A stretch of DNA of 64,000 nt from Bacillota bacterium (GTDB taxonomy: Bacteria > Bacillota > Clostridia > Acetivibrionales > DTU013). Position numbers and translations under genes: made by a program. Positions 1 to 9,594 of this stretch are shown here, one piece after another; position 1 is the stretch's first letter; every line of letters begins with the position of its first letter. The stretch is taken from assembly GCA_023433505.1 (NCBI GenBank), contig JAEZCO010000045.1, positions 9,485-73,484 of the forward strand. The letters run 5' to 3'. Under the pieces are notes generated by a model. It made no database searches. It was not told the DNA's origin and saw only the letters and a program-made list of their open reading frames with translations.

Positions 1-3000
1 ATCTTTCATAGCAATATCTTTATAAACATAGGTAAACGTATCGGACGTCCCCCATATATCATCCCCGGTGTTGCCTATCTGCCACTTATCATCTGAATAA
101 CTTGCATTCCCTGAGGAATGAATATTCACATATTTCCACCCTTCGGGAAAAATCTTTAATTTCACCCTTGCTGTTTTAGTTACGCCGCCATAGGTGACAT
201 CTACAGAAATATTGGCGATACCTTCGCCGGTGATTGTTACCAATCCGGTCCCATTCACTGCGGCAACCTTTGCATTGTCACTCGTATATCCCAACTCGCC
301 GGGTACAAAGACTTCCCCTGAGTTCAGTACGGCTTGCAGTGTAAGCTGAGCAGTACCGTCAGATACATGGTAGACTTCCTTATCACTCAGTAATTTCACT
401 GTATCCAGCCTCTCAACTACAATATCCATCTTCTTTTTAATCTCTTCTGTTACGCCGTATAAAGTATGTGTTGCTGTTATCTCCACCACACCATCCTGGA
501 TACCTGTTACAAGCCCTGTATCTGCATTGATCGCTGCTTTCGTATTATCATCTACACTGTACGTTACAGTCCCCATATTTATGGGAATCTTCATCCCCTC
601 AGCCGTAAAGCCTACCAATAAAAGCTGTGCAGATTTTCCGACAATGATATCCTTCTGATCTGCTTCAAGAGACTTCCTCGCAAGCCGGGCGACGTTAAAG
701 CTGAAAATATGGTCCAGCCCATGATTTGTTGCTGTGATATTTACATTCCCTGCCGATAAGGCTTCAATTTCTCCGCTTGCACTGACTGAGCCTTTTTCTT
801 CATCCTCCGAAGCAAAGATGACCCCCTGGTTATCCCCGACCCAGAGACGGGCAGTTTCCCCCAAAGCCAGGGGTATGTCCGTGCCGGAGCTGTAAACTTC
901 AATTTCATTTACAGGCAGCTTCCCCTGTGGAAGCTCTACTCGGATATTGCGGACTTGTTTGTCACCGAGGTAAAAAATATTCTTACCCTTTCCCAGCCCC
1001 TCAATTGTTCCGACAGGCTCCCATTGCGTACCGTCTACGGTTGTTTTTACAGAATATACCGCAGCCGGCACATCTTCAGCAACACTCACTACCAGGCTGC
1101 CTACGCTTTCAATTCTTCCCAAATCAAGCTGCAGTACCCATGAATCATCGTCAGAAACCGTCGTATAAGTTGTCAAATCGTTGTCGACTGTGCTGCCTGA
1201 AGGATGTCCCGGCTGAGTCGCTTTATTGCTTTCCGCCGTTTGATCCAATACTTTGACCGGTTTGTTCAGCGCCAGATTTTTGTGTTCTTCCCGAGGCAGC
1301 AGGTCCTGATAATCATATTCAATGCCTGCCTTATTGATAATAGCCAGCGGAAAGTTTCTGTCATCCACCACGGTGTTGTTCTCAAGTACGCTGTTTTGCT
1401 GCCAATACATGTTGTCAAAGTCTTTATCCCAAAAATTATTGCTGATCACGTGATTCAAGCCTTTTGCAATCATATTCCTTACATTGTTGAATACCACGTT
1501 GTCCTGTACCGTGACATACCTCGCGCCGTCGTCAAGATACAATGCGCCATAATCATTATGCTGGTCTGAAACTACATTCCCTGAGATAATCAGTCCGGGC
1601 TGTGCACCCAAAACATAGATGCCTCCGCCATCCATCAGGGTATTCATAATATCGTGTATATAGTTGTCGGTTACTTTATTATCTTTGCTTGTTGTAGGAT
1701 TGGCATCACTGTCAAAAGCCCCCCAGCCCCAGCCTACTGAAATACCCGTATAAGGCAGCCTGGTAAGTTCGTTATGGGCGACCTTTGTCCCTTCTGCATA
1801 ACCGACCCATATTCCAACCCCGCCTTTATATTCGGCGCCAATGTTGTAAATGTAGTTATTGGTAACCTTATTGTTCTTCACAATACTCTCCGCGTTGCCC
1901 GGATGATGATCTTCGGCGCTTCCGCCGCCAATCTGTATACCGGTAGACGAAATATCGCAAACTGTATTTCCCGATACGCTATTGTTCTGGCTTCCTATTC
2001 CAAAATGAAGCGCGCCGGCACCCAGATGCTGAAAGGTATTCCGTTCAAATCTGACATCCTTTGCATAGCTGAACTCAATATTCCCCGGCGTCTGTACCCA
2101 GGTATCCATGGACCAGTTCATTTCGATCGTTGCGGCCGGATGTCTGCAGAAATTGGCCTGTATTTCGGCAAACCCATCCTCTCCGTTTGGCCTTAACCAG
2201 GTTGCATAGGAGAAGGTAAGCCCTTCAAACTGAATATTATGTACGGGATTGCCAATTTCACCCGTACCTTTTATCAGCGTTTCCAGGACCGGTGCAATAA
2301 CTGTTGCCGTGCCCATATCCTGCTGTGCTTCCGGCATATAGTAAATCGTGCCGGCTGATCTGTCCAGATACCACTCACCCGGCTTATCCAACAGTTCATA
2401 TGCATTTTCTATATAGGTAGGTACAGTTGGCGCGATAGCACCTCCACCGGCCTTATTCTGATTCATTTCAAAGGCCGGCTGCTTCATTGTAATATTTTTT
2501 CCTGAGATTGATGCTACTCCGACACGGGATTGCGTCCACATAATGTTATACACAAATTCAATGTCACTGACATTCCCCCAGCTTTCCATCCCCGGGTAAG
2601 TCGTTGTATAGCCTGTATCCGTTTTTTGGGCACCCGGCAAATCACATTGGACCGTATAGTAATTTGTAGATAGTAACCGTCCCTGGCTATCTTTCAGATT
2701 TAAATAGCAGGCGACACAATTTGCAGGAATCATGGCACTGGCATACCCGGCAACCGTATCAACCTCCGTTGCTGTACTTGTCACCCAAACATCATTTCCA
2801 TTGCTACTCATCCCCTTATTCATCCATAACGGGTCAACCGTATAAACGAGCTCAGCGGAATCGAGCTGTCCGGCCCCTGTCATATATGCCCACAGCTTCC
2901 CGTTTGATACCCCGGAAGAAGTTATTTCCGGATAGGGTGAGGAACCCATGAAATACGAATCGACAAACTTTCGGATATCCTCGCAGTCCCAGGCTATTTC

Positions 3001-4275
3001 ATGCGCATGGGCAAAATTGTCTTCAATACGGGCACGGCTGTCGCCTTTCGTCAGTAAACGGCTGTCCTGGAAAAGCTCCATCGGAATATAATCATCCGAG
3101 TTATTCCCTACCCAAAATGTAGGAAAGTTTATATTTCCGAGATAATTTTTCGGGTCTATTTTATTTTTGTATGTATCGCTGAATATATTGCCGATTCGGG
3201 CAAAAATTGAATTTTCATGCATATACCCCGAAGCATAGACCGGAACGCCTAATTTGATCCTGGATGAATCGACACCCATGGCAATTGAGCTGATGATGCC
3301 GCCCATGGAAATTCCATAAACACCGATTTTTGAAGTATCGACCTCGTCCCGGGAGCTCAAAAAAGAAATGGCCCGCATGGTGGCTGCAACGGCATGATAA
3401 TACCATGAGTCTTCCAGTCCGGCCTGGGAAATGTCAAAATTCGTATAATCTGCCGGACGGCCATCCGGCATCAGGGTGCCATCCGGCCCCTGTCCGGCCA
3501 TATCGATGGCAATGGCGGCGTACCCATAGCCTGCCCACTGCCGAGCCCAGCTTTGATAAGCCGCTCCGCCTCCGCCGTGCAGCAGGACCATTGCGGGAAT
3601 TTTACCTCCGGTATAGTTGGCGGGTAGTGAGAAATAGGCAAAAACACGGGCCATACTGCCGTTATAGGGTACATTTTCATATAACAGCGAATAATCCGGA
3701 CCGGTGCTATCCAGCCATTCCACGTTGGGTGCTGCAAGCAATTCGGGATGACTGCTCCATGGACTGTCAACCGTCTTCTGCGATACCGGCAAAAGGCCTT
3801 CGGACCTTGCTCTTGTTTTACGCACTCCATCGACGTATAGCTGTCTGGTTTCTATTCCTGCGGCATCCGCTTCCCATATGTTTTTGGCCGGATCCTGCAG
3901 GGTCCACCCTGTGATGGTCTTGCCGCCGCTTAATACTGGTTTTTCCCCCGGATAATTTTTGTATAGGATCGTAAACCCGTTCGTCCCGGAATCCTGAGGT
4001 CCAAAAGCAAGAGTGTCCTTCAATTCGTATGTGCCGCCCTTTATATATACGATAATATCGCCAGTCATATTGCCATTCACAGTCCTGACCTCATCCCTGG
4101 CTTTTTCCAGGGATTTAAACGGCGCTTCTGCCGTACCGGGGTTACTGTCGTTACCTTCAGAAGAGACATAATACTCCTTTTGCACATTGCTGCTGCCGCT
4201 TACCGGCTGTCCATGGCATAAAGCAGATAATAAAACCGCGGTCATCAAAATCATACTCAGTATCCTTTGCTTCAT
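1..4275 (-). CDS. Giant secreted GH141-like beta-helix enzyme with inserted esterase domain (C-terminus beyond window)
   Basis: The frame is open from ATG at 4275 to base 1 (1425 codons, no in-frame stop), so the C-terminus lies outside the window. Residues 1-27 are a signal peptide. Residues 33-160 are the N-terminal part of a right-handed beta-helix enzyme (YYVSSEGNDSNPGT, then KARDEVR). Residues about 170-543 are a complete AXE1/dienelactone-hydrolase-type esterase with a GISMGG nucleophile elbow (Ser323). The beta-helix resumes near W566 and runs to about 1000, including DGGGIYVLG near 880. An F5/8C-like domain (about 1003-1125), Ig-like (Big) domains and the start of a DUF1349/LamG-like domain (GDDIWGTSD) follow. 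The 13715-16426 protein has the same beta-helix without the insertion. It probably acts on a decorated plant polysaccharide outside the cell; linkage is unknown. It follows its cluster's binding-protein gene. Confidence 0.85.
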   Translation of the reverse strand, partial: MKQRILSMILMTAVLLSALCHGQPVSGSSNVQKEYYVSSEGNDSNPGTAEAPFKSLEKARDEVRTVNGNMTGDIIVYIKGGTYELKDTLAFGPQDSGTNGFTILYKNYPGEKPVLSGGKTITGWTLQDPAKNIWEADAAGIETRQLYVDGVRKTRARSEGLLPVSQKTVDSPWSSHPELLAAPNVEWLDSTGPDYSLLYENVPYNGSMARVFAYFSLPANYTGGKIPAMVLLHGGGGAAYQSWARQWAGYGYAAIAIDMAGQGPDGTLMPDGRPADYTNFDISQAGLEDSWYYHAVAATMRAISFLSSRDEVDTSKIGVYGISMGGIISSIAMGVDSSRIKLGVPVYASGYMHENSIFARIGNIFSDTYKNKIDPKNYLGNINFPTFWVGNNSDDYIPMELFQDSRLLTKGDSRARIEDNFAHAHEIAWDCEDIRKFVDSYFMGSSPYPEITSSGVSNGKLWAYMTGAGQLDSAELVYTVDPLWMNKGMSSNGNDVWVTSTATEVDTVAGYASAMIPANCVACYLNLKDSQGRLLSTNYYTVQCDLPGAQKTDTGYTTTYPGMESWGNVSDIEFVYNIMWTQSRVGVASISGKNITMKQPAFEMNQNKAGGGAIAPTVPTYIENAYELLDKPGEWYLDRSAGTIYYMPEAQQDMGTATVIAPVLETLIKGTGEIGNPVHNIQFEGLTFSYATWLRPNGEDGFAEIQANFCRHPAATIEMNWSMDTWVQTPGNIEFSYAKDVRFERNTFQHLGAGALHFGIGSQNNSVSGNTVCDISSTGIQIGGGSAEDHHPGNAESIVKNNKVTNNYIYNIGAEYKGGVGIWVGYAEGTKVAHNELTRLPYTGISVGWGWGAFDSDANPTTSKDNKVTDNYIHDIMNTLMDGGGIYVLGAQPGLIISGNVVSDQHNDYGALYLDDGARYVTVQDNVVFNNVRNMIAKGLNHVISNNFWDKDFDNMYWQQNSVLENNTVVDDRNFPLAIINKAGIEYDYQDLLPREEHKNLALNKPVKVLDQTAESNKATQPGHPSGSTVDNDLTTYTTVSDDDSWVLQLDLGRIESVGSLVVSVAEDVPAAVYSVKTTVDGTQWEPVGTIEGLGKGKNIFYLGDKQVRNIRVELPQGKLPVNEIEVYSSGTDIPLALGETARLWVGDNQGVIFASEDEEKGSVSASGEIEALSAGNVNITATNHGLDHIFSFNVARLARKSLEADQKDIIVGKSAQLLLVGFTAEGMKIPINMGTVTYSVDDNTKAAINADTGLVTGIQDGVVEITATHTLYGVTEEIKKKMDIVVERLDTVKLLSDKEVYHVSDGTAQLTLQAVLNSGEVFVPGELGYTSDNAKVAAVNGTGLVTITGEGIANISVDVTYGGVTKTARVKLKIFPEGWKYVNIHSSGNASYSDDKWQIGNTGDDIWGTSDTFTYVYKDIAMKD

Positions 4276-4311
4276 TACGAATCCATCCTCTCATAAAATC
4301 TTATACAAAAC

Positions 4312-4355
4312 ATAAGCAGGGATAAGACTGCCGAACATCTTCTATCCCTGCTTAT
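4312..4355 (-). terminator. 13-bp stem-loop between binding-protein gene and giant enzyme gene
   Basis: A perfect 13-bp inverted repeat (ATAAGCAGGGATA and its complement, 18-nt loop) lies just after the stop of the substrate-binding protein. The following transcript is only weakly T-rich. It may be a leaky terminator or an mRNA-protecting hairpin that keeps the binding protein more abundant than the enzyme downstream. Confidence 0.6.
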
Positions 4356-4376
4356 ACTAGGTTGTAGCCTGATAGG

Positions 4377-6299
4377 TTATTTTGCCTGCGCAGTACGTTT
4401 TTCCAGCAGCGGCAATGCAATCTTGGTCTGCTCCTCCAGCATCTTGTCCACATCGATAACTTTTCTGAAGTTAACTACTGCAGCGTCCCACTTCTTGTTG
4501 AAATCGTCTTCATTCTTTGCCGTAAAAGCCACCTTGAAGGGATCATCCCAGGAGGCCCTTGCAGACCAGAGCTTCTGGACTTCGGGAATATTTGCATATT
4601 CGGCCGACCACGATTGGATGTTGGGTACAGGGATAAAACCCTGTGCCCAGGGACTGCTTGCAGGAAACTTCGTCGATTTTTCCATATTGGCCGTATAATT
4701 GATGGCATGGTTAAAGAACTGCTGGCTGTATTTACTGCCTCTCTGGAACCACCTTTCAACGCCTCCCCAATTGCTGTTCGGAGCGATCAAGGCAACCGCG
4801 GGCGCATTAAAGATACCCTTGCAATCTTTTCCGTTCATTGCTGTCAGGTCGCCGTCAACAAGCACCTTCTGCATGTTTTCATCCTTGAATTTCCTGGTCC
4901 CGTCGGGAAGCTCCTCATAAAGCCCCGCTTCTTTGGTCCCCCAGAACCTGACGTCATCCCATTCGTCTGTAAACTGGACATTCATCCAGTTAAGGATCTG
5001 TGCAACTTCATCTTCCTTTAGGGTTTTCAAAATGGACAGGGTTTCATAAAAAACAGGAGGTCCTTCTTTAAATGCAGGGAAATCCTCTCTTTGAGGCACT
5101 TGCGTAAAGAATGGCACATACCTGAACGTCTTCCCCGCTTTTTCAAGCTCCTTGTTCAAGGCGTTAAAGCCGCCGAAGTCCCCGACTCCCGCAATGGCGT
5201 AATTGCCGTTCAAAACCTTTTCCTTGAACTTGTCGACACTATGGATCAGCGATTCCGGGTCGATGACCTTGTCATTGATCATTTTGACCTGTATTTTTGC
5301 GGCTTCCTTAAATACCGGGTTAAGGTATCCGAAATCCATTTTCTTTTCTTTAATATTTAACCAGCCGGTATAGTAGTAACCCTTGTAGCCCATCATTTCC
5401 GAACCCAGCATGCTTAAGGCATACCAGCAGTCCGAACCGGTATAGCCGGTAGCGTAAACAGGCTTGTTCCCTTCGGATAAATTCAATGCTTTGATGTCAT
5501 ACATAAACTTTACGTATTCATCCGTAGACTTAATGGGCAGTATATAGTAATCACCAAGGGGCTCATTCTTCTCTTTCAGCAATTTTGTGATATCCTCATA
5601 GTTCATTGCCGACGGTATTAGTTTTTTTAGAATGTCATCTCTTATGCCGATGCTGTTGGGCGCCATTCCGGACCAGGTTATCCGATCCCTCGCCAGAGAA
5701 AAGGCATCAAAAAATTCATCGCTCATCGCCGGGTCCATTTCCTTGTCAATTGCCAGACAAAAGGGAACACCGTATATCTTGCCGTCGATTTTTATTGAAT
5801 CCCATATGAATTGGGGTACGTCCTTCCAGATGTCCGGAGCATACTTCTGAAGCAATTCAGGCGTCAGCTCCCAGTTCAAATCCCCCTCGTGAAGCTTTGC
5901 ATGGTGGGCGGGCCCCTGTCCCCCCTGGGTCAGTACGAGACTGGGAAGATTACCGCCGGCCACCAGCGTGGTAAGTTTCGGCTCCCATTGCTGACCGCCG
6001 TTCCCGTAATATTCCTTGATTTTAACCTTGGTCTTTTGCACGAGCCAGTCGGATGGGATATTCTCCGTTGGGTTTTCAAGGGAAACCGTATCCGTGCCTT
6101 GCGTATCCCATATCGTTATCTCAAGATCCTTCGCAGGCACATACCCTTTGTCCTCCGGTGCTGCAGAAGCAGATTCCTGCTGTGCCGCCGTCCCCCCCGT
6201 CGACTCCCCGCTCTTACTCTCGCCGCAGCCCGCAATGACGCTTACCGTCATCATCATAGCGACCAGCAGGCTGAGCAGCTTGATAATTGTTTTAGACAT
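4377..6299 (-). CDS. Sugar ABC transporter substrate-binding lipoprotein (LplA/YtcQ type)
   Basis: This 640-residue exported lipoprotein should capture an oligosaccharide at the cell surface and pass it to the two permeases encoded just upstream. The N-terminus is a hydrophobic signal ending in a lipobox (VIAGC, Cys25), followed by a Gly/Ser/Ala-rich linker. The size of about 550-640 residues is typical of LplA/YtcQ binding proteins and larger than ordinary MalE proteins. It is the third gene of permease-permease-binding protein and precedes the giant beta-helix enzyme, which suggests that this transporter takes up the products of the secreted enzymes. No ATP-binding subunit is encoded nearby; these systems usually borrow a shared MsmX-like ATPase. 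The ligand cannot be told from the sequence. Confidence 0.9.
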   Translation of the reverse strand: MSKTIIKLLSLLVAMMMTVSVIAGCGESKSGESTGGTAAQQESASAAPEDKGYVPAKDLEITIWDTQGTDTVSLENPTENIPSDWLVQKTKVKIKEYYGNGGQQWEPKLTTLVAGGNLPSLVLTQGGQGPAHHAKLHEGDLNWELTPELLQKYAPDIWKDVPQFIWDSIKIDGKIYGVPFCLAIDKEMDPAMSDEFFDAFSLARDRITWSGMAPNSIGIRDDILKKLIPSAMNYEDITKLLKEKNEPLGDYYILPIKSTDEYVKFMYDIKALNLSEGNKPVYATGYTGSDCWYALSMLGSEMMGYKGYYYTGWLNIKEKKMDFGYLNPVFKEAAKIQVKMINDKVIDPESLIHSVDKFKEKVLNGNYAIAGVGDFGGFNALNKELEKAGKTFRYVPFFTQVPQREDFPAFKEGPPVFYETLSILKTLKEDEVAQILNWMNVQFTDEWDDVRFWGTKEAGLYEELPDGTRKFKDENMQKVLVDGDLTAMNGKDCKGIFNAPAVALIAPNSNWGGVERWFQRGSKYSQQFFNHAINYTANMEKSTKFPASSPWAQGFIPVPNIQSWSAEYANIPEVQKLWSARASWDDPFKVAFTAKNEDDFNKKWDAAVVNFRKVIDVDKMLEEQTKIALPLLEKRTAQAK

Positions 6300-6389
6300 C
6301 TTTCTTCCTCCTCAAAATTAAGTTTTATTTGATAAACACTTTGGGTGATTTATCCGGCTTAATTCTTTGCCAGCGTTTTGGGCATTGAC

Positions 6390-7310
6390 CTATTCTTTCA
6401 CGGCCCCTATCATTACACCTTTGATAAAATACTTCTGGAGAAACGGATAGAGCATGACGATGGGCAGGGTAGCCACAATAATTGTCGCTGCCTTGACAGA
6501 TTCGGAAGTAACCTTGACTTCCTGAGCCTTTCCGACATTTCCTGTCCTGACTTGGTTGCTGATGATCTCATTAATGAGCTCTGCCTCTTTAACCACTTTA
6601 TACATGATATACTGAAGCGGATACAAGCTCTTTTTCGTCACGTAATACAAGGGACTGACCCAGTCGTTCCACTGGGCAACCCCCAGCCACAGTGCAACCG
6701 TAGCCATAACCGGCATGGAAAGCGGAAGCATTATTTTAAACAATATCTGCACTTCGTTAGCCCCGTCGATGACGGCAGATTCCTCCAGGCTGGAGGGTAT
6801 CGTTTGCAAATATGTCCTGATAATGATCATATAGAAAAACGCAAATGCAGCCGGCAGAATATATACAAGAAAGTTGTTCATCAGATGCAGGTGCCTGTAT
6901 AGGATTAAGGTGGGGATCAGTCCGCTGGAAATAAACGTAGGCACGATCAGAAAGGAAATTATCACATTTTTTCCCGGAAGGTTTTTTTTCGTAACGGCAT
7001 ATGCCGCCGCCGTTATCACCACAAGCCCGCAAGCCGTCCCGAAAACGACCCTCAAGGCTGAAACCGCCAATGAATTGGCAAAGCCCGAGTGTGTGAATAC
7101 GGTAATGTAGTTGACCCAGGTAAATTTTCTGGGGAAGATGGTAATACCCCCAAAGACAGTGTCCTTTCCGTCATTTAACGAGACCGCCAGTTGATTTATA
7201 TAAGGGTATAAAGTAACTACACACAAAATAACCATGATCAATACATTAAAACCCGTAAATATATTTACACCCACACTTTTTTTCACTCTTACTGTTTCTT
7301 TCCGCTTCAT
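6390..7310 (-). CDS. Sugar ABC transporter permease (LplC/YtcP type)
   Basis: This 306-residue inner-membrane permease should form half of the translocation channel. About six hydrophobic helices are visible, the first near residues 16-38 (FNVLIMVILCVVTLYPYI). The cytoplasmic EAA loop, which docks the ATPase, reads EESAVIDGANE...LPLSMP around residues 185-215. The C-terminus KGVMIGAVKE is characteristic of the LplC/YtcP/CUT1 subgroup. The gene lies 12 bp downstream of its partner permease and about 90 bp upstream of the binding-protein gene, so the three are almost certainly co-transcribed. Confidence 0.93.
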   Translation of the reverse strand: MKRKETVRVKKSVGVNIFTGFNVLIMVILCVVTLYPYINQLAVSLNDGKDTVFGGITIFPRKFTWVNYITVFTHSGFANSLAVSALRVVFGTACGLVVITAAAYAVTKKNLPGKNVIISFLIVPTFISSGLIPTLILYRHLHLMNNFLVYILPAAFAFFYMIIIRTYLQTIPSSLEESAVIDGANEVQILFKIMLPLSMPVMATVALWLGVAQWNDWVSPLYYVTKKSLYPLQYIMYKVVKEAELINEIISNQVRTGNVGKAQEVKVTSESVKAATIIVATLPIVMLYPFLQKYFIKGVMIGAVKE

Positions 7311-7322
7311 ATATCCTTCTCC

Positions 7323-8282
7323 TCACCAGATACCTATATTGCTTAATCTTCTGGATATTCTATTGGCAACATAAACAATCATAAAAGATACAACCCCCTG
7401 GGCCAGGCCAAAGGCGGTAGCTATCGAATAATTCCCCTGCTGTATGCCGATTTTATACACAAGGGTATTGATCACCTGTGTCTGCTCCATGGTGTAAAGA
7501 TTCTGAAACCCAAAAACCTGTTCAAAGTTTGATGAAACAAGACTGCTGGTTGAAAGTATAAAAATAATCATAACCGTCGGAAGTATGCCCGGAATGGTTA
7601 TATACATTGCCTGCTTGAACCGCCCGCATCCATCCACTGTAGCAGCTTCATATAAGTTAGGATCAATTCCGGCTATAGCAGCGATAAATATTACAGACGA
7701 CCACCCCAGATTTTTCCACAGATGCGAACCAAACAAGATTCCCAAAAAATTATCCGGATTCATCAGTATATTTGTCCGTTCAATGGCCTGCCCCGCCAGC
7801 ATTGTCTTAAGGTCATTGAAGGGGCCGTTCATTTCAAAAAAAGAATAAAAAAGCGCGACAACCGAGATCCAGGAAAGAAAATAGGGAAGATAGCTCACGG
7901 TCTGGACAATTTTTTTGAAAAATACGTTTTTCAGCTCGTTAAACAGCAAAGCCAGGAGTATGGGAAAAGGGAAGCCCAGGAAAAGAATTACCGAATTGTA
8001 ATGAAGGGTGTTAAGGATTGCTTTGAGGAAGTTGGGCTGGGTAAATATTTCAATGAAGTTGTCAAGCCCCACAAATTTGCTGCCTGTAAAGCCCTTGAAG
8101 ATGGAAAATTCCTGAAATGCCATCACCAGGCCAAACATCGGCAGATAGCAAAATATAAGTGTCCAGACAAGTGCTCCCGAGATAAGCAGATAGGAGAATT
8201 TATATTTCATTAATCTTTTAACAAGACTGGCTTCCGAGGCTTTGATGCCATGGCCGGGCTGCGGCGGATATGCTGATTTCAT
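7323..8282 (-). CDS. Sugar ABC transporter permease (LplB/YteP type)
   Basis: This 319-residue membrane protein is the partner of the downstream LplC-type permease. It has an N-terminal helix (SYLLISGALVWTLIFCYLPMFG), about six helices in all, and an EAA loop (YEAATVDGCGR...IPGILP). It ends RRLSNIGIW, a typical LplB terminus. I chose the ATG at 8282 because AGAAAGGA lies 9 bases before it. A longer in-frame reading to 8354 exists but adds an uncharacteristic leader and has no better ribosome site. The gene follows the phosphatase-like gene and begins the transport part of the cluster. Confidence 0.92.
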   Translation of the reverse strand: MKSAYPPQPGHGIKASEASLVKRLMKYKFSYLLISGALVWTLIFCYLPMFGLVMAFQEFSIFKGFTGSKFVGLDNFIEIFTQPNFLKAILNTLHYNSVILFLGFPFPILLALLFNELKNVFFKKIVQTVSYLPYFLSWISVVALFYSFFEMNGPFNDLKTMLAGQAIERTNILMNPDNFLGILFGSHLWKNLGWSSVIFIAAIAGIDPNLYEAATVDGCGRFKQAMYITIPGILPTVMIIFILSTSSLVSSNFEQVFGFQNLYTMEQTQVINTLVYKIGIQQGNYSIATAFGLAQGVVSFMIVYVANRISRRLSNIGIW

Positions 8283-8428
8283 AATACGTTGTCCTTTCTG
8301 AAGTATCAAATTTGCATGTCTCATTATATAAATCTCCAAAGTTGAATTCAACATAGCAATCTCATTAAAAATAGAGGTATTTGCTTAGGATTTCACATCC
8401 CCGTACTTTGAAATTTCTCCATATCGCC

Positions 8429-9469
8429 TCAGGCAGTCAGCATGCGTTTTATTTTTCCCATGGCCTCTTCCGTTAGCCCTATGTGCTTAAGGTAATTTTC
8501 AACCTTCCGGCAGATGCCGTCGTCAGCTTCTCCGAAGCAATCCAGCGCTGCCGTCAAGCCTTTAAACTCCTTTGATTCTCTGGACCTAGGCCCCCAGATA
8601 GAATAGGAGGATAATTCATAGTCGAGCATGAGGTCCCGCTCCCCTACTCCCAGCAAGGCATTGAGAAGGAAAACGGCTGTCCCGCCTCGATCGGCGCCTC
8701 CCCAGCAGTGCAGCAGGATCGGATAATTCCCGGGTTCCGAAAAAATGTTGAAAAGCATCCTGAAATTTTCCCGGCATTGTTCCTCCACTATATTTTCATA
8801 GGGAGCTATGGGGAGATTGATCCAATTTACGGACCGGCTGTCCAGTACGGGCATCGTTTCCTCCGTAGCGCCCCTCAGGTCCAAATCGGTTTTTATGCGA
8901 AGCCCCTCCAGAAGGATTCGTTTGCCTTCCTCTGTGACGGTTTTGTGACTGTTCATCTCGGAGCTTCTGTATACAAGCCCTTGTTTTACCCTCTTCCCAC
9001 CGGTTGTTTTCCAGCCTCCGATATCCCGGACATTTGTGATGCCGGGTACCTTGATCCACCTTGGCGGAACATCACTGGTTGTGAAGCTCCCGATATCTGA
9101 TTCACCTATTATCCTGCCAGCTTCCCTTGATACCACCTTCCAGTAATACTTCACCCCCAACAGCAGGTTGGGTACGGATATTTTTTTCTCCGTTAAATTG
9201 TCCAAAATCATTGCATTCTCAAACTCAGGAGATTCTGAAATGCATAGATTAAAACTTACTGTGTCCTTGCCGGATGTACAGCTCCATTCAAATTCAACTT
9301 CTTCGGGCAGGCTCCTGTCTTCATTGCCGGCCTCCAGACTATTCCACAGTATTGGTTCCGATGCTGCAATCGGCTCCATAGTCCCATTGCCGCAGCAGTA
9401 ATCAAGGTGGCACTGCTTAAGCAAGCTGACCTCAGAAAAGTTAAAAGGTCTTTCAAGATAAATGTGCAT
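8429..9469 (-). CDS. Tyrosine-phosphatase-like protein (Y_phosphatase3) with N-terminal FN3-like domain
   Basis: The 346-residue protein has two parts. Residues 1-130 resemble a fibronectin-III-like beta domain. From about 140 it reads like a dual-specificity/tyrosine phosphatase of the Y_phosphatase3 family: PGITNVRDIGGW, then YRSSEM, and the P-loop HCWGGADR, which fits HC-X5-R with Cys as nucleophile and Arg as phosphate ligand. The downstream GG and the acidic C-terminus also fit. No signal peptide or membrane helix is seen, so it is probably cytoplasmic. A GGAGG lies close upstream of the ATG. It sits inside a glycan-degradation operon, where it might dephosphorylate a sugar, lipid or protein. 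The substrate cannot be deduced. Confidence 0.78.
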   Translation of the reverse strand: MHIYLERPFNFSEVSLLKQCHLDYCCGNGTMEPIAASEPILWNSLEAGNEDRSLPEEVEFEWSCTSGKDTVSFNLCISESPEFENAMILDNLTEKKISVPNLLLGVKYYWKVVSREAGRIIGESDIGSFTTSDVPPRWIKVPGITNVRDIGGWKTTGGKRVKQGLVYRSSEMNSHKTVTEEGKRILLEGLRIKTDLDLRGATEETMPVLDSRSVNWINLPIAPYENIVEEQCRENFRMLFNIFSEPGNYPILLHCWGGADRGGTAVFLLNALLGVGERDLMLDYELSSYSIWGPRSRESKEFKGLTAALDCFGEADDGICRKVENYLKHIGLTEEAMGKIKRMLTA

Positions 9470-9594
9470 GCAGCCTCCACTGTCGATGTGTTTTTAATTA
9501 TAAGCCGGTTATCTGCCAGGAGCCTCTGCAGTTGAATTTACAACCTGACTATTTTCCCGTTTTTGTTTGTTATTGCTTTATGCAGGTTTAAAAA

